Origin: Sphingopyxis sp. BE259
GTDB lineage: Bacteria; Pseudomonadota; Alphaproteobacteria; Sphingomonadales; Sphingomonadaceae
DNA: 64,000 bases
NCBI RefSeq assembly: GCF_031457495.1
Contig: NZ_JAVDWM010000001.1
Span: 2,530,001-2,594,000, forward strand
Direction: 5' to 3'
A model generated the notes under the pieces. That model saw nothing but the letters and a program-made list of their open reading frames with translations, had not been told where the DNA came from and did not search any database. How positions within the stretch are numbered: position 1 is the first letter of the stretch; the number at the start of each line of letters is the position of its first letter. A program made the position numbers and the translations under genes. Below, piece by piece: positions 43,553 through 52,533 of this stretch.

Positions 43553-43648
43553 CGTCATTGCGAGGAGCCGAAGGCGACTCGGCCATCCAGGGCGCGCGTA
43601 AACCGCTCTGGATTGCTTCCCCCGGCTTTCGCCGGGGTCGCAATGACG
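43553..43648. repeat. Palindromic repeat, family B (diverged)
   Basis: Begins CGTCATTGCGAGGAGCCG and ends in GGGGTCGCAATGACG. The arms are less conserved than at 15565, and the right arm contains an inserted CCCCGGCTTTCGCCGGGG mini-hairpin. Confidence 0.8.
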
Positions 43649-43727
43649 AAGCGTGGAGTAGAGCCCTTCCCCTTCGGTGTCTGACGATGCTAGCACAGCG
43701 TCATCACACCGCACGGGAGACCGCATA

Positions 43728-45833
43728 ATGATCCGCGCCAGCCTTGCCGCGCTTGCCCTCAGCTGTTCGTTCGCCGCGGTTGCCGCCGCGCAGGAGGCCG
43801 ACCCCTATCTGTGGCTGGAAGATATTGAGGGCAAAAAGGCGCTCGATTGGGTCGCGCAGCAAAATGCCGCGACTGACAAACTGATCACCGCCCGCCCCGG
43901 ATTCGAGGCCGACCGCGAGCGCGCTCGCGAAATCCTCGACGACGATCGCCAGATCGCGATGCCCGGCGCGGTGATGGGCGAGACGATCACCAATTTCTGG
44001 CGCGACGCGTCCAACCCGCGCGGACTGTGGCGGCAAAGCCCGCTCGATGCGTATCTGGCGGGCAAGCCGGTGTGGACGACGCTGATCGACGTCGATGCGC
44101 TGGGCAAGGCAGAAAAGCAGAGCTGGGTGTGGCACGGCGCCGACTGCCTTGCCCCCGCCTACACCCGCTGCCTCGTCTCGCTCAGCCCCGGCGGCACCGA
44201 TGCCGACATCGTGCGCGAATGGGACCGCACCACCAGACGCTTCGTCGACGGCGGCTTCACGCTGCCGCAGGCCAAGAGCAGCGTGACGTGGGAAGATGCC
44301 GACACGCTACTGGTCGCGACCGATTATGGCGCGGGCAGCATGACCGCGTCGGGCTATCCGCGCATTGTCAAACGCTGGAAACGCGGCACACCCCTGACCG
44401 CCGCCGAAACCGTGGCCGAGGGCGAGAGCGAAGACGTCGGCATGAACGTCTTCGCCTTCACCGACGGCGACAAACGCTGGCCGATGATCAGCCGCGGCAA
44501 GACATTCTACACCGCCGACATCAAGCTGCGCGGTAGCGGCGCGTCGCGCTATATCTCGACCATCGTCCCCGATACCGCGAGCGTCCGCGACGTCATCGAC
44601 GGGCAGCTGATCGTCTTCCTCAACCAGCCATGGGCCGACATTCCCGCGGGCTCGCTCGTGTCGCTGTCGCTCGCCGACATGGCGGCCGACCGTCAGGTGC
44701 CGATCGTCACCGCGATGATCCCGACCAAGGCGCAGGCGATCGAGGAGGTGTCGGCGACCGACACGATCCTGTGGGTCAAGGCGCTCGACGATGTCGAGGG
44801 CAAGCTGTTCGCGCTGCGCCGCGACGCCGCGACCGGCAAATGGCGCCAGCAGGAGGTGCCGCTCGCCGCCAACGCCACCGTCGGCATCGCCGGGACGATC
44901 GGCAAGTGCGACGTCGTGCTGGCGACGGCCGAGACTATGCTGATGCCGCCGACCCTCTACGCCGTCGCCGATGCCAAGCCGCCGCAGCCGGTGCAGACCC
45001 TGCCCGCGACCTTCGATGCCAAGGATATGACGGTCGAAAAACGTTTCGCGACGTCGAAGGATGGCACCAAAATCCCCTATTTCATTGCGCGCAAGAAGGG
45101 CGCGACCGGCCCCGTCCCGGCACTCGTCCACGCCTATGGCGGGTTCCGCGCCGCGCAGACCCCCGGCTACCTCACCGGCCAGCCTTATCGCGCCGGTCCG
45201 CTGGGGCTGTTCTGGGTCGAGGACGGCAACGCCTATGTCCTCGCCAACATCCGCGGCGGCGGCGAATATGGCCCCGCTTGGCACCAGGCGGCGCTGCGCG
45301 AAAAACGCCAGAACAGCTTCGACGACCTTCATGCGGTCGCCGAGGATCTGGTCGCCACCGGGGTCAGCACCAAAGGCAAGATCGCGATCTCGGGCCGCTC
45401 GAACGGCGGCGTCCTGGTCGGCGCTGCGATGACGCAGCGCCCCGACCTCTATGGCGCGGTAATCTCGGGCTCGCCGATCAAGGACATGCGGCGCTATGAC
45501 AAGATGCTGGCCGGGGCATCATGGGTCGCCGAATATGGCGACCCCGACGTGCCAGAGGACTGGGCCTTCCTGTCGAAATATTCGCCCTATCAGGCGCTGC
45601 GCAAGGGCATCACCTACCCGCCGATCTTCCTTTACTTGTCGACCAAGGACGACCGCGTTCACCCCGGCCACGCCCGCAAATATGCGGCGCGGCTCAAGGA
45701 ACTGGGCAACGGCGTCTATTATCACGAATATATGGAGGGCGGCCATTCGGTCGGCGCCGACCATGCCGAGGATGCGGTGCGCGCCGCGATGCTCCACGCC
45801 TTCCTGCTGCGCGAACTGGTAGAGAAGAAATAG
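43728..45833 (+). CDS. Exported prolyl oligopeptidase family (S9A) serine peptidase
   Basis: Periplasmic peptidase of 701 residues with signal peptide (ASLAALALSCSFAAVAAAQ). The N-terminal part (about 20-410) is the seven-bladed propeller, starting EADPYLWLEDIEGKKALDWV. The C-terminal alpha/beta hydrolase domain carries HAYGGFRAAQ, ANIRGGGEYGPAWHQA, the Ser in SGRSNGGVLVGAA (about 571), Asp in STKDDRVHPGHARK and His in GGHSVGADH. It cleaves after Pro or similar residues in short peptides. The frame upstream of ATG 43728 to 43677 has no homology; GGGAGA precedes the ATG. Confidence 0.92.
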   Translation: MIRASLAALALSCSFAAVAAAQEADPYLWLEDIEGKKALDWVAQQNAATDKLITARPGFEADRERAREILDDDRQIAMPGAVMGETITNFWRDASNPRGLWRQSPLDAYLAGKPVWTTLIDVDALGKAEKQSWVWHGADCLAPAYTRCLVSLSPGGTDADIVREWDRTTRRFVDGGFTLPQAKSSVTWEDADTLLVATDYGAGSMTASGYPRIVKRWKRGTPLTAAETVAEGESEDVGMNVFAFTDGDKRWPMISRGKTFYTADIKLRGSGASRYISTIVPDTASVRDVIDGQLIVFLNQPWADIPAGSLVSLSLADMAADRQVPIVTAMIPTKAQAIEEVSATDTILWVKALDDVEGKLFALRRDAATGKWRQQEVPLAANATVGIAGTIGKCDVVLATAETMLMPPTLYAVADAKPPQPVQTLPATFDAKDMTVEKRFATSKDGTKIPYFIARKKGATGPVPALVHAYGGFRAAQTPGYLTGQPYRAGPLGLFWVEDGNAYVLANIRGGGEYGPAWHQAALREKRQNSFDDLHAVAEDLVATGVSTKGKIAISGRSNGGVLVGAAMTQRPDLYGAVISGSPIKDMRRYDKMLAGASWVAEYGDPDVPEDWAFLSKYSPYQALRKGITYPPIFLYLSTKDDRVHPGHARKYAARLKELGNGVYYHEYMEGGHSVGADHAEDAVRAAMLHAFLLRELVEKK

Positions 45834-45870
45834 CGCCCGTGGGAGCGGGTTTGCATGCCGCTGAGGGCGG

Positions 45871-45956
45871 TGGTGGACAGGGCTGGATTCGAACCAGCGT
45901 ACGGAAACCCGGGCAGATTTACAGTCTGCTGCCTTTAACCACTCGGCCACCTGTCC
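45871..45956 (-). tRNA. tRNA-Tyr (anticodon GTA)
   Basis: Class II tRNA on the complementary strand: acceptor GGACAGG / CCTGTCC with A and CCA, D-arm GGCCGAGTGGTTAAAGGC, anticodon GTA in CTGTAAA, long variable arm and T-arm GCTGGTTCGAATCCAGC. Confidence 0.96.
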
Positions 45957-46035
45957 ATGGGGTCCGCTTTGGGAAGCGGTCCAATGGCGAAACGAGGCTT
46001 GCCTGTCAATGGCAGTCATGGGAAAGGCGCGCGCT

Positions 46036-46803
46036 ATGAGACAAATTTCCCGCCATCGTCGCCCCGCCGGCCAAGCGCCGCGCGGACAGGCCATCCGCTT
46101 CTGGGGTCGCCACGCGGTTTTTGCCGCGCTCGCCAACCCCGAACGCACCGTCAAGCGCATCTGGGGCACCCGCGAAGCCCTGGGCCAGCTCGACCTGCCG
46201 CCGGTCGTTCCCATCTCTTATGCCGAGGTCACCGACCTGGCGCGACTCGTCGCCCGCGATGCGCCGCATCAGGGCCTGGTGATCGAGGTCGATCCGCTGG
46301 AGGGCGTCTATCTGGGCGACCTGTTGCAGGAAGAGGTCGACGCGGGCAGCAAGCGCCCGCTGGTCGTCCTCGACCAAGTGACCGACCCGCACAATATCGG
46401 CGCGGTGCTGCGCTCGGCCGCCGCGTTCGACGCGGCCGCGATCATCACTCAGGACCGCCATAGCCCCCCCGAAAGCGGCGTGATCGCGCGCTCGGCATCG
46501 GGCGCGCTCGAAATCGTGCCTTGGGTCCGCGTCGTCAACCTATCACGCGCGCTCGAGGAAATTGCTGAGGCGCAATATTGGCGCATCGGGTTGATGGGCG
46601 ACACCGAAACGACGCTCGGATCGACGCTCGACGGCAGCAAGGTGGCGCTGGTGCTGGGGTCCGAAGGCGACGGGATGCGCCACAATGTCATGGAACATTG
46701 CGACGTGCTGGCGAAACTGCCGATCTCGCCGCGCATGGAAAGCCTGAATATTTCCAATGCTGCCGCGGTCGCGCTTTATGCGGTGGCGACGGCGGGGAAA
46801 TAG
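46036..46803 (+). CDS. rlmB: 23S rRNA (guanosine-2251-2'-O)-methyltransferase RlmB
   Basis: SpoU-class (SPOUT) methyltransferase of 255 residues. Substrate-binding N-terminal domain with WGRHAVFAALANPER; catalytic motifs VLDQVTDPHNIGAVLRSA, VLGSEGDGMRH and ISPRMESLNISNAAAVALYA. The basic N-terminus (MRQISRHRRPAGQAPRGQ) is common in alphaproteobacterial members. ATG 46036 has AAAGG eight bases before it; an in-frame ATG at 46009 is possible. A family D palindrome follows immediately. Confidence 0.92.
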   Translation: MRQISRHRRPAGQAPRGQAIRFWGRHAVFAALANPERTVKRIWGTREALGQLDLPPVVPISYAEVTDLARLVARDAPHQGLVIEVDPLEGVYLGDLLQEEVDAGSKRPLVVLDQVTDPHNIGAVLRSAAAFDAAAIITQDRHSPPESGVIARSASGALEIVPWVRVVNLSRALEEIAEAQYWRIGLMGDTETTLGSTLDGSKVALVLGSEGDGMRHNVMEHCDVLAKLPISPRMESLNISNAAAVALYAVATAGK

Positions 46804-46804
46804 T

Positions 46805-46880
46805 CGTCATCCCAGCGAAAGCTGGGATCGCAGGCGTCTTGCCCCGAAGCGAGCGGCCCCAGCTTTCGCTGGGGCGACGA
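46805..46880. repeat. Palindromic repeat, family D
   Basis: Arms CGTCATCCCAGCGAAAGCTG and CAGCTTTCGCTGGGGCGACG around a 30-base centre, between the convergent rlmB and ferredoxin genes. Second copy of the element at 27584. Confidence 0.92.
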
Positions 46881-46887
46881 TTCCGCC

Positions 46888-47205
46888 TTAATCCTCAGCG
46901 GCGATCCGCACCTTCAACCCATCCAGCGCCTCGCTGAACGGCAACTGGCACGACAGGCGCGAACCCGCATCGCGATCGGTGGTCGAATCGAGCAGGTCGT
47001 TCTCGTCCTCGCTCATCGCGGGCAGCTGATCCGCCACGCCAGCCTCGACATGAACATGGCACGTCGCGCACGAACAGCACCCACCGCACAGCGCCAGCAG
47101 TTCGTCGAACCCGGCGTCGCGGATATTTTCCATCACCGTCAGGCTGGTGTCGCCCTCGATCTCATGTTCGGTTCCGTCACGCGTCACGACAATCAGCTTG
47201 GCCAT
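46888..47205 (-). CDS. [2Fe-2S] ferredoxin
   Basis: Electron carrier of 105 residues. Cluster ligands in [10 protein letters not shown] and the later [12 protein letters not shown]-like segment [14 protein letters not shown] and [10 protein letters not shown] match the adrenodoxin/putidaredoxin group that serves cytochromes P450 or cluster assembly. Neither a P450 nor an isc gene is in the window. ATG 47205 ([11 protein letters not shown]) is preferred; an in-frame ATG four codons upstream exists. Divergent from the AlkA-like gene. Confidence 0.92.
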   Translation of the reverse strand: MAKLIVVTRDGTEHEIEGDTSLTVMENIRDAGFDELLALCGGCCSCATCHVHVEAGVADQLPAMSEDENDLLDSTTDRDAGSRLSCQLPFSEALDGLKVRIAAED

Positions 47206-47306
47206 GCTAGTCCCCATATCTTCGTTGTTGGTGGCGCTATGTCGCGCGTTGCGCGCCAAATCAAGCACTGCTAGTGATAGGTTGTGGAACAAAAGGGGAA
47301 TATGTG

Positions 47307-47924
47307 ATGGGCCTGACCCAGCAGCAGCTGAACGCGGGAATCGACGCGCTGGCGGCGCGCGACGATAACTTCGCGCGCGCGCTGGGCAATGCGGGCTATC
47401 CCGAACCGCGTATCCGGGCGCCGGGCTACGCCACCCTGCTCCGCACCATCGTCGGCCAACAGGTCAGCGTCGCCGCCGCCACGTCGATCTGGAACAAGCT
47501 GGAGGCGCAATTCGGCGAAGGCTGCCCGGCCGAGGTGATGGCGGCGGCCGAATTCGACACGCTGCGCGCCTGCGGCCTGTCGGGGCAGAAACAGGGCTAT
47601 GCCAAAAGCCTCGCGCAGTTGATCCTCGACGGCGAACTGCAATTCGGCGCCCTACCCGCCGATGACGAGGAGGCGATCGCGCTGCTCACCAAGGTCAAGG
47701 GCATTGGCCGCTGGTCGGCCGAAATCTACCTGCTGTTTGCCGAGGGGCGCCCTGACATCTGGCCCGCGGGCGACCTGGCGGTGCAGGAAGCCGTCGGCCG
47801 CATCCTCCAACTCGAAGCGCGGCCGAGCGAAAAGGCGGTGCGCGAACTCGCCGAACCCTGGCGCCCGCATCGCGGTGCGGCGGCGATCTTCAGCTGGCAT
47901 TGCTATAACATGGCGGTGATTTGA
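47307..47924 (+). CDS. DNA-3-methyladenine glycosylase II-like (AlkA / HhH-GPD)
   Basis: Base-excision repair glycosylase of 205 residues. The HhH-GPD core has [19 protein letters not shown], the hairpin-helix-hairpin [20 protein letters not shown] and the catalytic Asp in [14 protein letters not shown]. It lacks the N-terminal Ada/AlkA-type extension and C-terminal cluster cysteines, so it is the compact alkyl-adenine type. AGGGG is eight bases before ATG 47307; the upstream frame to 47274 is short and unsupported. Confidence 0.9.
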   Translation: MGLTQQQLNAGIDALAARDDNFARALGNAGYPEPRIRAPGYATLLRTIVGQQVSVAAATSIWNKLEAQFGEGCPAEVMAAAEFDTLRACGLSGQKQGYAKSLAQLILDGELQFGALPADDEEAIALLTKVKGIGRWSAEIYLLFAEGRPDIWPAGDLAVQEAVGRILQLEARPSEKAVRELAEPWRPHRGAAAIFSWHCYNMAVI

Positions 47925-47932
47925 GGGCATTT

Positions 47933-48022
47933 CGTCGCCCCCGCGAAGGCGGGGGCCGCCGTCGGCCTTCTGCTTCGTCGCCGGGTAAACCGGAAGCGGT
48001 CCCCGCCTTCGCGGGGGCGACG
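47933..48022. repeat. Palindromic repeat, family A
   Basis: Arms CGTCGCCCCCGCGAAGGC and complement around a 35-base centre, directly after the AlkA-like stop codon and before the trigger-factor terminator. Confidence 0.92.
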
Positions 48023-48026
48023 GCTT

Positions 48027-48061
48027 AAAAAAAGGCCGGGTGCAGCATCCTCCACCCGGCC
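48027..48061 (-). terminator. Terminator of trigger factor (possibly bidirectional)
   Basis: Stem GGCCGGGTG / CACCCGGCC with seven T on the tig strand; on the other strand five T follow, so it can serve the AlkA-like gene too. Confidence 0.85.
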
Positions 48062-48085
48062 CTTTTTGTGATTGTCAGCCGAAGC

Positions 48086-49696
48086 TTATTTCTTCGCCGC
48101 GGCCTTTTTAGCCGGAGCCTTCGCCGCGGGCTTTTCCGCCGCTGCCTTAGCCGGAGCAGCCTTCTTCGCCGCCGCGGGCTTTTCCTCAGCCTTGGCCTCA
48201 GCCTTCTTCGCCGGCGCCTTCTTGGCGGGCGCAGCCTCGGCGGCCTCTTCCTTCACATCGGCCTTTTTGGCAGCCGGCTTTTTCGCCGCTGCCTTCTTGG
48301 CCGGCTTGTGGTCGTGATCATGGTCGTGGTCGTGGCCGCAACCCGGACCATGGACATGGCCCGCGTCGTCATCGGCTTCGATCGCCGCTTCCAGTTCCTC
48401 GCGGGTGGTTTCGCGGTCGCTGATCTCGGCCTTTTCGAACAGGAAGTCGACGACCTTGTCCTCATAGAGCGGCGCGCGCAGCTGGGCCGCGGCGAGCGCG
48501 TCCTGCTGGACATATTCCATGAACCGGCCACGATCTTCAGGGCGGTACTGCTGCGCCGCCTGCATGATCAGGCGCTGCATTTCCTGCTGCGACACCTGGA
48601 CGCCATGCGCCTGGCCGATTTCCGACAGGAGCAGGCCCAGGCGGACGCGGCGGACCGCGATCGCGTGATAATCGTCGCGGTCGGCTTCCAGCTCAGCCTT
48701 CGCCGCGGCCGGATCGTCCTCGCGTTCGACTTCCTGTTCCAGCTGCTGCCAGATCTGGTTGAATTCGGCTTCAACCATCGTCGGCGGCACGTCGAAATCA
48801 TGCGCCGCGGCCAGTTGGTCGAGCAGCTTGCGCTTCATATAGGTGCGGGTCAGGCCGTTCAGTTCCTGCTCGACCTGATCCTTCATCAGCTCTTTCAGCT
48901 TGTCGAGGCTTTCCAGACCGAGCGTCTTGGCGAACTCGTCGTCGATTTTCGACGCCGCGGGAACCTTCACTTCCTTCACCGTCACGGCGAATTCGGCCTT
49001 GGCACCCTTCAGATTCTCGACCGGATATTCGTCGGGGAAGGTCACTTTGACCGTCTTGTCGTCGCCGACCTTGGCGCCGATCAACTGGTCCTCGAAACCC
49101 GGGATCAGCTGGCCCGAACCGATTTCGACCGCCATGTCCTCACCAGTGCCGCCGTCAAATGCGACGCCATCGACGCTGCCGGCGAAATCGATGATGACCT
49201 GATCGCCCGCCGCGGCCTTCTTGGTCTTCGGCGCGTCTTCGAACCGCTTCATCTGCGAAGCGAATTCTTCGATCTTTGCCATCACCGCCTTATCGTCGGT
49301 GGGCACAGTGAGCCGTTCCAGCTTCAGGCCGTCGATCGACGGGGTCTTGATGTCGGGCAGCACTTCCAGCGCCACGGTGACTTCGGCGTCCTTGCCGGTT
49401 TCATAACCATCGGCCAGCGTGACCGCGGGCTGCAACGCGGGGCGCAGCTTTTCCTTGGTCATCAGATCGCGGACGCCAGCGTCGATCGCCTTGTTCAGCG
49501 CGTCGGCCGACAGCGCCGGGCCATGCATCTTGCGGATCAGATTCGGCGGCACCTTGCCGGGACGAAAGCCGGGCATCCGGACGGTCGGGGCGATGCTCTT
49601 CACCTCGTCGTCGACGCGCGCGTCGATGTCCTTGGCGGTGATGGTCACGCGATATTCGCGCTTCAGGCCTTCGTTCAGCGTTTCGACGGTCTTCAT
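48086..49696 (-). CDS. tig: Trigger factor with extended His/Asp- and Lys/Ala-rich C-terminal tail
   Basis: Ribosome-associated chaperone and prolyl isomerase, 536 residues against about 430-450 usual. Order: ribosome-binding domain with GFRPGKVPPNLIRK (about 40-53), FKBP domain (about 155-245, GDQVIIDFAGSVDG), the helical chaperone domain to about 435, then an unusual tail. The tail has HVHGPGCGHDHDHDHDHKP followed by about 70 residues of AAKK, PAKK and KAEE units like histone H1. The tail may bind metal and nucleic acid. The frame upstream of ATG 49696 runs into the tRNA and is rejected. Confidence 0.93.
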   Translation of the reverse strand: MKTVETLNEGLKREYRVTITAKDIDARVDDEVKSIAPTVRMPGFRPGKVPPNLIRKMHGPALSADALNKAIDAGVRDLMTKEKLRPALQPAVTLADGYETGKDAEVTVALEVLPDIKTPSIDGLKLERLTVPTDDKAVMAKIEEFASQMKRFEDAPKTKKAAAGDQVIIDFAGSVDGVAFDGGTGEDMAVEIGSGQLIPGFEDQLIGAKVGDDKTVKVTFPDEYPVENLKGAKAEFAVTVKEVKVPAASKIDDEFAKTLGLESLDKLKELMKDQVEQELNGLTRTYMKRKLLDQLAAAHDFDVPPTMVEAEFNQIWQQLEQEVEREDDPAAAKAELEADRDDYHAIAVRRVRLGLLLSEIGQAHGVQVSQQEMQRLIMQAAQQYRPEDRGRFMEYVQQDALAAAQLRAPLYEDKVVDFLFEKAEISDRETTREELEAAIEADDDAGHVHGPGCGHDHDHDHDHKPAKKAAAKKPAAKKADVKEEAAEAAPAKKAPAKKAEAKAEEKPAAAKKAAPAKAAAEKPAAKAPAKKAAAKK

Positions 49697-49796
49697 TGCC
49701 TTGGTCTTATCCTTGCTCAAAATCTCGTATCGATGAACCCCGGCCACATGGCGGGGCTCCCCTATCCCGGCAGCATCCCCATCAGATCGTCGGAAC

Positions 49797-49881
49797 TGGT
49801 GCGGGCGAAGGGACTCGAACCCCCACATCTTGCGATACTGGTACCTAAAACCAGCGCGTCTACCAATTCCGCCACGCCCGC
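49797..49881 (-). tRNA. tRNA-Leu (anticodon TAG)
   Basis: Class II tRNA on the complementary strand: acceptor GCGGGCG / CGCCCGC with A and CCA, D-arm GTGGCGGAATTGGTAGAC, anticodon TAG within TTTAGGT, variable arm and T-arm GGGGGTTCGAGTCCCTTC. It is 100 bases upstream of tig on the same strand. Confidence 0.96.
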
Positions 49882-49947
49882 AGAGGCTGTCGGCCGGGTG
49901 CACAAAGCCGCGCGCTATGCCGCGCACGCCCGTGCGGGCCGCGCGGG

Positions 49948-49975
49948 GCTATAGCAGACGCATCGCTTAGGGCAA
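49948..49975 (-). promoter_or_regulatory. Candidate promoter of tRNA-Leu(TAG), possibly reading into tig
   Basis: On the tRNA strand TTGCCC and TATAGC with a 16-base spacer, about 67 bases upstream of the mature tRNA. Confidence 0.4.
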
Positions 49976-50048
49976 GCGCCGAAAGCCCGCCATTTGCCGG
50001 TGGAACGGGCGCCGCTCGTGTTCGTTGTTAGGGGCAAGGAGAACCCCA

Positions 50049-50267
50049 ATGACCTACGCCTCGAACCTGCATGTCCGCGCCACCGATCCCTTCCCGAAAC
50101 CTAAGCCCGACATCATCGAACCGATGGCGCCGCCGGAGCATCCGATCCAGCCGACGCCGCAGGAAGACCCGGCGGGCCAGCCGCAGGAAATTCCCGGCAG
50201 TCCGGGCGGCGGCGACATCGACGAACCGGGCCGCGGCCCCGACGAGGTGCCGCCGCAGCAGGTTTAG
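50049..50267 (+). CDS. Small proline-rich protein, unknown function
   Basis: Protein of 72 residues: a short polar N-terminus (MTYASNLHVRATDPFPKP) and then a Pro/Gly/Glu-rich disordered chain with repeated PxEP and QPQE turns and no Cys or Trp. No signal peptide or membrane segment. AAGGAG lies seven bases before the ATG, a strong argument that it is translated. I do not recognise a family. The longer frame from 50025 lacks a ribosome-binding site. Confidence 0.6.
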   Translation: MTYASNLHVRATDPFPKPKPDIIEPMAPPEHPIQPTPQEDPAGQPQEIPGSPGGGDIDEPGRGPDEVPPQQV

Positions 50268-50290
50268 CCTCGACTAAACCCAATCTGCAT

Positions 50291-50372
50291 CGTCATTGCG
50301 ACGAGCGTAGCGACGCGGCAATCCGGGGTAGCGCAAGCCGCTCTGGATTGCTTCGCTTTGCTCGCAATGACG
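50291..50372. repeat. Palindromic repeat, family B
   Basis: Left arm CGTCATTGCGACGAGCGT (one diverged centre) and right arm CTCTGGATTGCTTCGCTT...GCAATGACG, around about 20 bases. Confidence 0.88.
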
Positions 50373-50396
50373 CGTCCTCAGGCCGGGCTTATGCGG

Positions 50397-50876
50397 TCAG
50401 CCGGTGCAGAAAGCTATGAAGCGTTTGATCGCCTGTTTGCCGCTCGCGGTTCCCGCCATCGCGACCGTCCCGCCGCCATCGGTCATCCGCAGCCAGCCGT
50501 TCGCGGCAAAGGCCGTGATGAAGGCCGAACCGCCCGCAATCTCTTCAGACGAGAAATAGGGCATTTCATCGACGTCGGTCGTCCCGGTAACGCGCAGCGT
50601 CGCGTTGCCCGACACCAGCTTGATCGCCTTCAGGTCAGGCGAATTTCCCGAAATCCCGGCAAAGATGCGGTTGCCGCCCTGCTCACAGCGGAAATTCAGC
50701 GGCTGGTCGTCGGTACCGTCGACTTCATAGGCCAGGATCGCGTCGGACACGCGGTCTTCATTGACCCGCATCGCCCAGTCATAGCCGTCGTTCACCGCTG
50801 GCGCGGGCGCCGCGAGCGCTGCCGCGTTGGTCAGCGCCCATCCGCACGCCGCCAAAACCAAAAGCCGCTTCATCAT
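50397..50876 (-). CDS. Exported protein of unknown function
   Basis: Periplasmic protein of 159 residues with signal peptide (MMKRLLVLAACGWALTNAAALA). The mature domain shows ILAYEVDGTDDQPLNFRCEQGGNRIF, alternating strands with GNATLRVTGTTDVDEMPYFSS, and a terminal IKRFIAFCTG; two Cys may pair. No recognised family. ATG 50876 follows AAGGA at seven bases. It is 91 bases downstream of gatB on the same strand. Confidence 0.7.
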   Translation of the reverse strand: MMKRLLVLAACGWALTNAAALAAPAPAVNDGYDWAMRVNEDRVSDAILAYEVDGTDDQPLNFRCEQGGNRIFAGISGNSPDLKAIKLVSGNATLRVTGTTDVDEMPYFSSEEIAGGSAFITAFAANGWLRMTDGGGTVAMAGTASGKQAIKRFIAFCTG

Positions 50877-50967
50877 CAGTATGTCCTTCGAATCCTGCCA
50901 CGCCGATGGCACGTCCATGCCATCGAAGCGACTGAATTCGCTGTGAACTCAATCACTGGATGAGCGG

Positions 50968-52434
50968 TCAGCCGAGCGCCTTTTTGAGCAGCTCGTTGAC
51001 CACCTGCGGGTTCGCCTTGCCCTGCATCGCCTTCATCGTCTGGCCGACGAAAAAGCCGAACAGCGCTTCCTTGCCGCCCTTATACTGCTCGACCTTGTCG
51101 GCGTTCGCGGTCAGGATTTTGACGATTTCCGCTTCGATCGCGCCGGTGTCGCTCGTCTGCTTCAGCCCGTCGCGCTCGACGATCGCCGTTGCGCCGTCGC
51201 CGCTCTCCAGCATCTTCTCGAACACCGCTTTCGCAATCGTTCCCGAAATGGTGCCGTCGGCGACCAGACCGAGCAATTCGGCCGCCTGCGCGGGACTGAC
51301 GGGGGAATCCGATATGTCGCGGCCCATGCGGTTGAGCGCCCCGAACAGCTCACTCGTCACCCAGTTCGCGGCCGCGACCGGCTTCACGCCTGCCTCCAGC
51401 AAGGTGTCGAACCACAACGCCGCCTCGACCTCGGCGGTCAGCACATCGGCGTTATACGGCGAAATCCCTGCGGCCAGATAGCGCGCGCGCTTCGCGTCGG
51501 GCAGTTCGGGCAGGCTGTCGCGACACTCGGCCAGAAACGCATCGTCGAGTTCGAGCGGCAGCAGGTCGGGATCGGGGAAGTAGCGGTAATCATGCGCGTC
51601 TTCCTTCGACCGCATCGACCGCGTCTCGTTGCGATCGGGGTCGTAGAGCCGCGTTTCCTGCACCACCGTGCCGCCGCTCTCGATCAGTTCGACCTGGCGC
51701 TTCGCCTCGCCCTCGATCACCGCCATCACAAAGCGGACCGAATTGACATTCTTCGTCTCGGTGCGCGTGCCGAATTCGTCGCCGGGTTTGCGGACCGACA
51801 CATTAACATCGGCGCGCATCGAGCCTTCTTCCATATTGCCGTCGCACGACCCGACATAGCGCAGGATCGAGCGCAGCTTGCGCACATAGGCCCCCGCTTC
51901 GGCGGGCGAGCGCATGTCGGGGCGCGAAACGATCTCCATCAGCGCGACGCCGCTGCGGTTCAAATCGACGTAGCTCATCGTCGGATGCTGGTCGTGCATT
52001 AGCTTGCCGGCGTCCTGCTCGACATGGATGCGCTCGATCCCGATCACCTTGTCGGTCGGAATCCCCGCCTTCTCATCGGCGGCGATCGTCAGCGAACCTT
52101 CGCCGACAAGCGGATGATAAAGCTGAGAAATCTGATAGCCCTGCGGCAAATCGGCGTAGAAATAATTCTTGCGGTCGAACCGCGACCATTTGTTGATCTG
52201 CGCCTCGATCGCCATGCCCGTGCGCACCGCCTGGCGGATGCACTCGCGGTTCGGCACCGGCAGCATCCCCGGCATCGCGGCGTCGACCAGCGACACCTGC
52301 GTGTTCGGCTCGGCCCCGAACGCCGTCGCGGCGCCCGAGAACAGCTTGGCGTTGGAGGTGACCTGCGCATGAACCTCAAGGCCGATCACGACCTCCCACT
52401 CGCCGGTTTCGCCCTGAACTCGATAATCACTCAT
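50968..52434 (-). CDS. gatB: Asp-tRNA(Asn)/Glu-tRNA(Gln) amidotransferase subunit B
   Basis: tRNA-binding subunit of the GatCAB enzyme that converts misacylated Glu-tRNA-Gln or Asp-tRNA-Asn; 488 residues. Signature [22 protein letters not shown] at the N-terminus, [41 protein letters not shown] and the C-terminal YqeY-like domain ending [32 protein letters not shown] lies eight bases before ATG 52434. A family C palindrome separates it from gatA. Confidence 0.95.
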   Translation of the reverse strand: MSDYRVQGETGEWEVVIGLEVHAQVTSNAKLFSGAATAFGAEPNTQVSLVDAAMPGMLPVPNRECIRQAVRTGMAIEAQINKWSRFDRKNYFYADLPQGYQISQLYHPLVGEGSLTIAADEKAGIPTDKVIGIERIHVEQDAGKLMHDQHPTMSYVDLNRSGVALMEIVSRPDMRSPAEAGAYVRKLRSILRYVGSCDGNMEEGSMRADVNVSVRKPGDEFGTRTETKNVNSVRFVMAVIEGEAKRQVELIESGGTVVQETRLYDPDRNETRSMRSKEDAHDYRYFPDPDLLPLELDDAFLAECRDSLPELPDAKRARYLAAGISPYNADVLTAEVEAALWFDTLLEAGVKPVAAANWVTSELFGALNRMGRDISDSPVSPAQAAELLGLVADGTISGTIAKAVFEKMLESGDGATAIVERDGLKQTSDTGAIEAEIVKILTANADKVEQYKGGKEALFGFFVGQTMKAMQGKANPQVVNELLKKALG

Positions 52435-52450
52435 CATCCGCATCCTTTGT

Positions 52451-52524
52451 GCGTTCCCGCGAAAGCGGGAACCCAGAGTGGGGCAGCGCTAGGCCGCCCT
52501 GGGCTCCTGCGTTCGCAGGAGCAC
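52451..52524. repeat. Palindromic repeat, family C, between gatA and gatB
   Basis: Arms GCGTTCCCGCGAAAGCGGG... and a diverged ...CTCCTGCGTTCGCAGGAGC. It occupies nearly the whole 99-base gap inside the gatCAB unit. Confidence 0.85.
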
Positions 52525-52533
52525 ACCACTAAA

